Assembly: GCF_002000125.1 (NCBI RefSeq)
Contig: NZ_MLHH01000008.1
Location: 62,001 to 126,000, forward strand
Direction of reading: 5' to 3'
Length of the DNA stretch: 64,000 nucleotides
Source: Rodentibacter heidelbergensis
GTDB lineage: Bacteria > Pseudomonadota > Gammaproteobacteria > Enterobacterales > Pasteurellaceae
Shown here one piece after another: positions 57,302-64,000 of this stretch (position 1 is its first letter; each line of letters opens with the position of its first letter). The notes beneath the pieces were generated by a model that saw only the letters and a list, made by a program, of their open reading frames with translations, was not told the DNA's origin and searched no databases. The position numbers and the translations under genes were made by a program.

Positions 57302-58558
57302 TTATTCTACTTCATTTTTCGCCTTTGGCAAAACTAAGTTCAGGATGATTGCTACGATAGCGCAGAGGCTTATCCCTTTCAATGACACTGCATCACCGAC
57401 ATTGACAAACATATTACCGATACCAAAGGTCATAACGACAGAAATAATACAAAGGTTTCGAGGTTCGGTTACATCGACTTTGCCTTTGATTAAGGTGCTC
57501 ATACCGACGACGGCGATAGATCCAAATACCAACATCATAATCCCACCCATCACAATGGTTGGAATGGTGGAAAGAAAAGCACCGACTTTTCCGCAGAAAG
57601 AAATGGCGATCGCCCATACTGCCGCCCAAGTCATAATATTCGGATTAAAGTTACGGGTGAGCATCACTGCACCGGTCACTTCCGCATAAGTAGTATTGGG
57701 TGGTCCGCCGACTAAAGAAGCGGCAGCAGTGGCAACACCATCGCCTAACAAGGTGCGGTGTAAGCCCGGTTTTTTCAGGAAGTCTTTGCCGGTTACCGAG
57801 CTAATTGCCATAATGCCGCCGACGTGTTCAACCGCCGGGGCAATGGCAATAGGGAGCATATAGAGGATAGCTTCAAGGTTAAATTCCGGTTTGGTGAGTT
57901 TTGGTAAAGCAAACCAAGGGGCATCGATCACCGGTTGGAAATTGATTAAACCGAGGAAAAGGCAAAGAATGTAGCCTGCGGTGATACCAAACATAATCGG
58001 GATTAATTTCATCAACCCTTTTGCGAATACGGCCACGGAAAGGGTGACGATGAGGGTTGCCATTGAAACCAAAACGGCATCGTTATAAGCATAGGCACTG
58101 TCTTTTCCTAATGCCATATTGACCGCAACGGGGGCTAGCCCCATGCCGATAATGATAATAACCGGCCCGACCACAATAGGCGGGAAAATCCGCTCTAAGG
58201 CTTGGCTACCACGAATTTTCACCAGTGCGGAAAGGGCAAAATAGACTAAGCCTGCGCAAGCTAACCCGCCCATTGTGGTAGGGATCCCCCAGGTTTGAAC
58301 GCCATATTGAATAGGGGCGATAAAAGCGAAGGAGGAGGCGAGGAAAATCGGCACTTGTTTGCCGGTGCAAAGCTGGAATAAGAGTGTGCCTATCCCGGCG
58401 GTAAGTAACGCGGTGTTGGAGTCTAAACCGGTGATAAGTGGCACAAGTACAAGGGCACCAAAGGCAACGAAGAGCATTTGTAAACCTACAAAGGATTGTT
58501 TGGCAATACTCTGTACTTCTTCCGCTTGAGGCGTGGTGGTTTGATTTTGATGAAGCAT
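57302..58558 (-). CDS. uraA: Uracil-proton symporter UraA
   Basis: A 418-residue NAT/NCS2 transporter with 14 membrane segments. The NAT signature region appears as PPNTTYAEVTGAVMLTRNFNP with the catalytic Glu of AIAPAVEHVGG. LQMLFVAFGALVLVPLITGLD and FLASSFAFIAPIQYGVQTWG are typical of UraA. Immediately downstream of upp, so uptake and salvage are co-expressed. Confidence 0.94.
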   Translation of the reverse strand: MLHQNQTTTPQAEEVQSIAKQSFVGLQMLFVAFGALVLVPLITGLDSNTALLTAGIGTLLFQLCTGKQVPIFLASSFAFIAPIQYGVQTWGIPTTMGGLACAGLVYFALSALVKIRGSQALERIFPPIVVGPVIIIIGMGLAPVAVNMALGKDSAYAYNDAVLVSMATLIVTLSVAVFAKGLMKLIPIMFGITAGYILCLFLGLINFQPVIDAPWFALPKLTKPEFNLEAILYMLPIAIAPAVEHVGGIMAISSVTGKDFLKKPGLHRTLLGDGVATAAASLVGGPPNTTYAEVTGAVMLTRNFNPNIMTWAAVWAIAISFCGKVGAFLSTIPTIVMGGIMMLVFGSIAVVGMSTLIKGKVDVTEPRNLCIISVVMTFGIGNMFVNVGDAVSLKGISLCAIVAIILNLVLPKAKNEVE

Positions 58559-58640
58559 ATTAGTTTCAACTCTCTGTTTGAATTAACTGGAAAGTGCGGT
58601 CACAAAAAAGAGGATTTTTAAACTGTTTTCCGCTCGAAAA

Positions 58641-58662
58641 AAGACGGCGTTCAAGCCGTCTT
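58641..58662 (-). terminator. Hairpin between upp and uraA
   Basis: An 8-bp perfect stem AAGACGGC / GCCGTCTT. It may partly attenuate upp-uraA read-through. A USS lies at 58592, closer to uraA. Confidence 0.65.
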
Positions 58663-58681
58663 GATATTTTAGAATTCGGGG

Positions 58682-59308
58682 TTATTTTGTCCCAAAAATT
58701 TTATCACCCGCATCACCTAATCCCGGAATGATATAACCCTGTGCGTTGAGGTGATCATCAACCGAAGCACAATAAAGTTCGATATCCGGGTGTGCGGTTT
58801 CTAAGGCTTTAATGCCTTCAGGGGCGGCTACAAGCACTAATACTTTAATGTGTTTACAGCCTTTGGCTTTTAATAAATCAAGGGTCGCAATCATTGAACC
58901 CCCGGTGGCTAACATCGGGTCTACCACAATGGCTAGGCGTTCTTCTAAATCGCTTGCTAATTTTTGGAAGTAAGGCACAGGTTCAAGGGTTTCTTCGTTA
59001 CGGTAAATGCCCACTACGCTGATTCTTGCGCTTGGAATATGTTCTAATACGCCATCCATCATACCAAGACCGGCTCGCAAAATGGGTACAACCGTCACTT
59101 TTTTACCTTTGATACGATCAATTTCAACGGGGCCGTTCCAACCGTCAATAATAACTTTTTCTGTTTCTAAATCCGCCGTGGCTTCATAGGTTAATAAACT
59201 TCCGATTTCGGTCGCCAGCTCACGGAATTTTTTGGTATCGATTTCTGCTTCGCGCATCACACCTAATTTGTGTTTAACAAGTGGGTGTTTAACTTCAACG
59301 AGTTTCAT
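58682..59308 (-). CDS. upp: Uracil phosphoribosyltransferase
   Basis: A 208-residue enzyme making UMP from uracil and PRPP. The PRPP-binding motif is [46 protein letters not shown] precedes it and the uracil-binding [29 protein letters not shown] ends the protein. Length is identical to E. coli Upp. First gene of upp-uraA. Confidence 0.97.
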   Translation of the reverse strand: MKLVEVKHPLVKHKLGVMREAEIDTKKFRELATEIGSLLTYEATADLETEKVIIDGWNGPVEIDRIKGKKVTVVPILRAGLGMMDGVLEHIPSARISVVGIYRNEETLEPVPYFQKLASDLEERLAIVVDPMLATGGSMIATLDLLKAKGCKHIKVLVLVAAPEGIKALETAHPDIELYCASVDDHLNAQGYIIPGLGDAGDKIFGTK

Positions 59309-59492
59309 GATTTGCCCCTTATGCTTTCAATGAATGGATTATGAGAATGAGTGATTGAAAATCAAATCGGCTGATTCTAAATCAGAAAAGGGAAAAACTC
59401 TAGTGATTTGTCATGAAAGAGAGTGTGAAATTGGGCTTTCTCAATGTCATTAAAAGAGGGCGATTGCCGCTAAAATACCGAATAATCATCTA

Positions 59493-59556
59493 AATTTTGA
59501 CGGAGATCACTAATTTAAACAAAAGTCATTGTATTTATTCTAAGCAAGACTAGAAT
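59493..59556 (+). promoter_or_regulatory. Candidate CRP-dependent promoter of the glg locus
   Basis: TTTGA-CGGAGA-TCACT (59496-59511, 8 of 10 CRP core positions) is centred ~60 bp upstream of the start implied by TAGAAT (59551-59556), with TTGTAT at 59529. No other promoter-like sequence stands out in the 280 bp after upp. Confidence 0.5.
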
Positions 59557-59589
59557 GAAATTCAGTGATTATTTGTTGGTTTTCGTCAT

Positions 59590-59982
59590 ATGGAATGGTT
59601 TAAACAACGTCAACAAAAAGCCGATTGCCTTATCACCTCTTTTGCGAAGAAGGTTGAGGGAATATGGGCGGGGTTTGAAAATGAACCTATCCTTTATGAG
59701 CGTATTCGGCTTGCGTTAACCGAACCCATTGATGCGCTCACCTTGCCAAGGGAAAAGCCATTTTCCGAAACGCCAAAAATCAGACCAAAATCGACCGCAC
59801 TTTACTTTTTCTTCTCTTTATTTTCTCTGAGCTGTTATCCATTGCAGCGATCAATCCAATTTTCATTATCGATCCTATCAAATTGTTTTTGTTATCCCCT
59901 TTTACAGAATAATTTAAGTGGGATAAGCGATCTCGATTTTCTTTGCGATGATGTAGGCAGCACGCAAAAGCACAAGGAGTAA
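59590..59982 (+). CDS. Doubtful 130-codon ORF upstream of glgB
   Basis: Open frame with an ATG but no ribosome-binding site. The first ~65 residues ([20 protein letters not shown]..., [17 protein letters not shown]) look protein-like. After a USS at ~59795 the composition changes to Phe/Ser/Leu-rich sequence that does not look like a real protein. It could be the remnant of a longer gene, or a chance ORF in the glgB leader. I do not recognise it. Confidence 0.25.
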   Translation: MEWFKQRQQKADCLITSFAKKVEGIWAGFENEPILYERIRLALTEPIDALTLPREKPFSETPKIRPKSTALYFFFSLFSLSCYPLQRSIQFSLSILSNCFCYPLLQNNLSGISDLDFLCDDVGSTQKHKE

Positions 59983-59987
59983 CCCCT

Positions 59988-62192
59988 ATGACAACCTTAG
60001 TAACCCAAGCCCTGATCAATTCTTTTTTTGATGCCTCAAATGGTGACCCTTTTGCTACCCTCGGTATGCACGAAACCGAGCATGGTATTGAAGTGCGGGT
60101 TTTATTACCCGATGCGGCTCGGGTGATTGTCATCGATCGGGAATCGGGAGAGGGCGTTGCTGAATTAAATTGTTTAGATGAACGGGGTTTTTTTGCTGGT
60201 GTGATACCCCATTGTCATCAATTTTTTGCTTATCAATTACAGGTTTTTTGGGGCAATGAAGCGCAGATTGTTGAAGACCCTTATCGCTTTCATCTGATGA
60301 TTGACGATTTAGAGCATTGGCTACTTTCCGAAGGCTCAATGTTACGCCCTTATGAAGTGTTGGGGGCACATTTTATGGAATGTGATGGGGTGAGCGGGGT
60401 GAATTTCCGCTTATGGGCGCCGAATGCCAAACGGGTTTCCATTGTGGGGGATTTCAATTATTGGGATGGTCGGCGTCATCCTATGCGTTTTCATGCCAAA
60501 AGCGGCGTATGGGAATTATTTCTCCCGAAAGTTAGTCTAGGGCAACTCTATAAATTTGAACTCATTGATTGTCACGGCAATTTCCGTTTGAAAGCCGATC
60601 CTTATGCCTTTAGTGCTCAGCTTCGCCCGGATACCGCCTCTCAAGTGAGTGCTTTACCCAATGTGGTGGAAATGAGCGAAGCCCGCCGCAAAGCCAACCA
60701 AGCCAACCAACCTATTTCGATTTATGAAGTGCATTTGGGATCTTGGCGGCGTAATCTTGAGAATAATTTTTGGCTTGATTATGACCAAATTGCCGATGAA
60801 CTCATCCCTTATGTGAAAGATATGGGCTTTACCCATATCGAATTAATGCCCCTATCCGAATTTCCTTATGACGGTTCTTGGGGGTATCAGCCATTGGGGC
60901 TTTATGCGCCAACCAGTCGTTTTGGCACGGCGGAAGGTTTTCGCCGTTTGGTAAAACGGGCCCATGAGGCAGGGATCAATGTGATTTTAGACTGGGTTCC
61001 GGGGCATTTCCCAAGTGATACCCACGGCTTAGTAGCATTTGATGGTACGGCATTATATGAACATGCCGATCCACGGGAAGGGTATCACCAAGATTGGAAC
61101 ACATTAATTTATAACTATGGTCGAAACGAAGTCCGCAATTTTCTTTCCAGCAATGCGTTGTACTGGTTAGAGCGTTTCGGTTTAGACGGTATTCGGGTGG
61201 ATGCGGTAGCCTCCATGATTTACCGTGATTATAGCCGAGCGGAGGGCGAGTGGATCCCAAACCAATATGGCGGACGTGAAAATCTTGAAGCCATTGAATT
61301 TTTAAAACACACCAACTGGAAAATTCATCATGAAATGGCGGGGGCAATTTCCATTGCGGAAGAATCCACCTCATTTGCCGGTGTGACCCATCCCACCGAA
61401 AATGGGGGCTTAGGCTTTAATTTCAAATGGAATATGGGTTGGATGAACGACACTCTTTCCTATATGAAACTTGATCCTATTTACCGCCAATATCACCACA
61501 ATAAAATGACTTTCGGCATGGTGTATCAATACAGTGAAAACTTTGTATTACCTCTTTCCCATGACGAAGTGGTGCATGGCAAAGCCTCACTGCTTGGAAA
61601 AATGCCGGGTGATGCGTGGCAACAATTTGCCAACTTGCGTGCCTATTATGGCTATATGTGGGGCTACCCGGGCAAAAAATTACTTTTCATGGGAAATGAA
61701 TTTGCGCAAGGCAGAGAGTGGAATTACCAAGAAAGCTTAGATTGGTTCTTATTGGATGAAAACATCGGCGGGGGCTGGCATAAAGGGGTGCTGAAATTGG
61801 TGAAAGATTTAAATCATATTTATCGCCAAAATCCACCGCTCTTTGAACTGGATCATTCACCTGAAGGGTTTGATTGGTTGGTGGTAGACGATGCGGCAAA
61901 TTCCGTCTTTGCTTTTGAACGCCGTAGCGAACCCGATGAAAAAGGGGAACGTGAACGTATTATTGTCATCAGTAATTTTACCCCGGTGCCTCGTTATGAT
62001 TACCGCCTTGGCGTGAATGTGGCAGGGCAATACGAAGAAATTTTGAATACGGATTCCATGTACTATCAAGGCTCTAACCTCGGCAATTTTGGTTGTGTCC
62101 AAAGCGAACCGATTGAAAGTCATGGGCGGGAACATTCTCTTTCCGTTTCCATTCCACCGTTGGCAACGGTTTATTTGAAATTAAAAGTATAG
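59988..62192 (+). CDS. glgB: 1,4-alpha-glucan branching enzyme
   Basis: A 734-residue GH13 enzyme that introduces alpha-1,6 branches in glycogen. An N-terminal CBM48 pair (~1-220) precedes the barrel. The catalytic residues fall at the E. coli positions: D405 ([10 protein letters not shown]), E458 (SIAEESTSF) and the third Asp in [11 protein letters not shown]. The start follows AAGGAG. It lies 59 bp before glgX. Confidence 0.97.
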   Translation: MTTLVTQALINSFFDASNGDPFATLGMHETEHGIEVRVLLPDAARVIVIDRESGEGVAELNCLDERGFFAGVIPHCHQFFAYQLQVFWGNEAQIVEDPYRFHLMIDDLEHWLLSEGSMLRPYEVLGAHFMECDGVSGVNFRLWAPNAKRVSIVGDFNYWDGRRHPMRFHAKSGVWELFLPKVSLGQLYKFELIDCHGNFRLKADPYAFSAQLRPDTASQVSALPNVVEMSEARRKANQANQPISIYEVHLGSWRRNLENNFWLDYDQIADELIPYVKDMGFTHIELMPLSEFPYDGSWGYQPLGLYAPTSRFGTAEGFRRLVKRAHEAGINVILDWVPGHFPSDTHGLVAFDGTALYEHADPREGYHQDWNTLIYNYGRNEVRNFLSSNALYWLERFGLDGIRVDAVASMIYRDYSRAEGEWIPNQYGGRENLEAIEFLKHTNWKIHHEMAGAISIAEESTSFAGVTHPTENGGLGFNFKWNMGWMNDTLSYMKLDPIYRQYHHNKMTFGMVYQYSENFVLPLSHDEVVHGKASLLGKMPGDAWQQFANLRAYYGYMWGYPGKKLLFMGNEFAQGREWNYQESLDWFLLDENIGGGWHKGVLKLVKDLNHIYRQNPPLFELDHSPEGFDWLVVDDAANSVFAFERRSEPDEKGERERIIVISNFTPVPRYDYRLGVNVAGQYEEILNTDSMYYQGSNLGNFGCVQSEPIESHGREHSLSVSIPPLATVYLKLKV

Positions 62193-62251
62193 CTAACTTT
62201 TCTCTTTTCCCTCTTGCGCACGAGAGGAAGGTGACAACGACGAGATAAAAT

Positions 62252-64000
62252 ATGTTTAGGATCCACAACGCAAGTACACCCAATCCATTCGGCTACTCAC
62301 AGCGAATGGAAAACGGTGAAAAAATTACCAATTTTGCTTTATTTTCGGCGGCAGCAAGTGCGGTTGAACTTTGCTTATTCGAAGGGGAAACTGAACATCG
62401 TTTTCCTATGGTTAGAACGGAAAATGTTTGGCATCTGGCCGTAACCGGGGTGGCGGTTGGAACAGAATACGGTTTTCGCATTTATGGTGAACACGCCAAT
62501 CCGCAGAAATTAATGCTCGATCCTTATGCAAAAGCGGTGAGTGGTAAGCCTGATTTAAGCAGCGAAGAAAGTCGTGAATGGTTTTTGTTAAGTGATCCCC
62601 GTGATAACGCCCTACTTGCACCAAGAGCGGTCATTATTGATGAAGATTTTGATTGGACGCAGGATAAAAAGCCCATCATCCCTTGGGGAGAAAGCATTGT
62701 TTATGAATTGCACGTTAAAGGCTTTAGTCAGCTCAATGAGCAAATTCCGGAGGCTTTGCGAGGCACATACAGTGGGTTAGTTCATCCTGTTAATCTTGCC
62801 TATTTACAAGCACTTGGCATCACTTCGGTGGAATTGCTCCCGGTGAATTTCCATGTGAATGAACCTCATTTACAGGAGCGTGGATTACAAAATTATTGGG
62901 GATATAACCCCCTTGCGATGTTTGCGGTAGAGCCTAAATATGCGGCGACAAATAATCCGTTGGCGGAGTTTAAAGCTATGGTCAAGGCTTTTCACCAAGC
63001 GGGTATTGAAGTGATTTTAGACGTGGTTTTTAATCATTCAGCCGAATCGGAACAGCATTTTCCGACATTTTGTCAGCGAGGCATTGATGATCAAACCTAT
63101 TATTGGCGTAATGATCACGGACATTACATCAATTGGACAGGGTGTGGCAATATGCTGAATTTGTCCTCTGATGTGGGGAGAAAATGGGTGGTGGATTGCC
63201 TACGTTATTGGGTGGAGCAATGCCATGTGGACGGTTTTCGTTTTGATTTGGCCACGGTACTTGGACGGGATACACCTGATTTTAATGGGTCAGCACAACT
63301 TTTTGCAGATATTGCCAATACGCCGAGTTTAAAACAGGTCAAATTCATCGCTGAACCCTGGGATATTGGCGATTATGGTTATCAAGTGGGGCATTTCTCG
63401 CCTTATTTTTCTGAATGGAATGACCGTTTCCGTGATGATCTCTGCCGTTTTTGGTTATGGAAAAGTGGCGAACTTGGTGCATTTGCAGAACGCTTTGCCG
63501 GATCGAGTGATTTATTTAAGAAAAATGATCGCCTGCCTCATTGTTCGCTCAATTTTATTACTGCCCATGACGGTTTCACCCTGCGGGATTTAGTGAGTTA
63601 TAACCAAAAGCATAATGATGTCAATGGCGAGCAAAATCGGGACGGACGTAATGAAAATTATAGCTATAACCACGGTATAGAAGGGGAAACCACCTCCCTG
63701 ACCGAACCGCAAAAAAGTGCGGTGGAAAATGACCGCACTTTTGCACAAAGTGGTTTATTACTGAGCCTACTCTTGGCAAATGGTACGCCTATGTTGTTGG
63801 CAGGCGATGAGTTCGGTAACACACAATACGGTAATAACAACGCCTATTGCCAAGATAATGCGATCACTTGGCTAAAATGGGCGAATTTTGATAAAGATTT
63901 ATTTGAACTGACTAAGCAAATCATTGCGCTGCGTAAGCAGATAGTGAGTTTAAAGCAAGATCAATGGTGGTCGGTTGATAACGTGCAATGGTTAAATAGC
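62252..64000 (+). CDS. glgX: Glycogen debranching enzyme GlgX (partial, runs off window end)
   Basis: 583 codons are open from the ATG (MFRIHNASTPNPFGYSQRMENGEKITNFALFS) to the window edge with no stop. A CBM48 domain precedes the GH13 barrel: VYELHVKGFS, DVVFNHSAE, nucleophile D332 in VDGFRFDLATVLGRD, acid/base E368 in FIAEPWDIG, and ITAHDGFTL. It removes short alpha-1,6 stubs left by glycogen phosphorylase. A pair of USS in opposite orientation lies in frame at ~63716-63740. The usual partners glgC, glgA and glgP would be downstream, outside the window. Confidence 0.93.
   Translation, partial: MFRIHNASTPNPFGYSQRMENGEKITNFALFSAAASAVELCLFEGETEHRFPMVRTENVWHLAVTGVAVGTEYGFRIYGEHANPQKLMLDPYAKAVSGKPDLSSEESREWFLLSDPRDNALLAPRAVIIDEDFDWTQDKKPIIPWGESIVYELHVKGFSQLNEQIPEALRGTYSGLVHPVNLAYLQALGITSVELLPVNFHVNEPHLQERGLQNYWGYNPLAMFAVEPKYAATNNPLAEFKAMVKAFHQAGIEVILDVVFNHSAESEQHFPTFCQRGIDDQTYYWRNDHGHYINWTGCGNMLNLSSDVGRKWVVDCLRYWVEQCHVDGFRFDLATVLGRDTPDFNGSAQLFADIANTPSLKQVKFIAEPWDIGDYGYQVGHFSPYFSEWNDRFRDDLCRFWLWKSGELGAFAERFAGSSDLFKKNDRLPHCSLNFITAHDGFTLRDLVSYNQKHNDVNGEQNRDGRNENYSYNHGIEGETTSLTEPQKSAVENDRTFAQSGLLLSLLLANGTPMLLAGDEFGNTQYGNNNAYCQDNAITWLKWANFDKDLFELTKQIIALRKQIVSLKQDQWWSVDNVQWLNS

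Overview
The window is chromosomal DNA of a Pasteurellaceae bacterium of the Haemophilus/Aggregatibacter/Pasteurella type. The 9-mer AAGTGCGGT, the core of the Haemophilus-type DNA uptake signal, occurs dozens of times, often as inverted pairs that act as terminators. Base composition looks like low-40s % GC. Gene order around ompP2-rnhA-dnaQ-tRNA-Asp-der and nagA/nagB/nanA/siaR/nanK/nanE/siaP/siaT/nanM matches what I remember of H. influenzae. No prophage, transposase gene or CRISPR array is visible, and almost all coding DNA is ordinary, intact core metabolism.

Layout. 1-6.9 kb: maltodextrin/maltose locus with a divergent TreR-like GntR repressor, malQ, a phosphorylase, an EEP-family hydrolase and a MalX-type PTS IICB. 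7.1-11.3 kb: transglutaminase-like secreted protein, MerT/MerP-like pair, sodC, LTA-synthase-like membrane enzyme. 11.4-16.8 kb: leuABCD on the minus strand with a leader peptide (leuL) and attenuator. 17-20.7 kb: dprA, yaaA, a lipoprotein, pfkA. 20.9-26 kb: yceD-rpmF-plsX-fabH-fabD-fabG-acpP. 26-37 kb: NCS2 permease, ppa, aldehyde dehydrogenase, dld, galE, ampG, adk, a DUF945-like protein. 37-38.4 kb: trhP. 38.4-50.5 kb: N-acetylglucosamine PTS (nagE) and the complete sialic acid scavenging cluster. 50.6-54 kb: methyltransferase, OmpP2-like porin, rnhA/dnaQ. 54-54.7 kb: two tRNA-Asp genes and a small antisense locus. 54.7-59.3 kb: der, hda, uraA, upp. 59.5-64 kb: glgB and the start of glgX.

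How it works together. The cell imports sialic acid by the SiaPT TRAP system, opens it with NanM, and degrades it with NanA, NanK, NanE, NagA and NagB to fructose-6-phosphate, which enters glycolysis at PfkA. NagE feeds GlcNAc-6-P into the same route. Maltodextrin (MalQ/phosphorylase/PTS) and glycogen (GlgB/GlgX) loci sit at the two ends of the window.

Most interesting non-coding content: (1) an Ibs/Sib-like type I toxin-antitoxin candidate next to the tRNA-Asp pair, with a 19-residue hydrophobic peptide very like E. coli Ibs and a promoter-driven antisense RNA; (2) twin tandem small-RNA genes between trhP and nagE, sharing a 45-nt identical core that can pair with the nagE ribosome-binding site and start codon, an arrangement analogous to SgrS control of a PTS transporter; (3) a 244-bp MITE-like element with 21-bp terminal inverted repeats; (4) a Sxy/CRP-S competence site ahead of dprA; (5) an Actinobacillus-type uptake-signal dyad beside nagE, suggesting transfer within the family.
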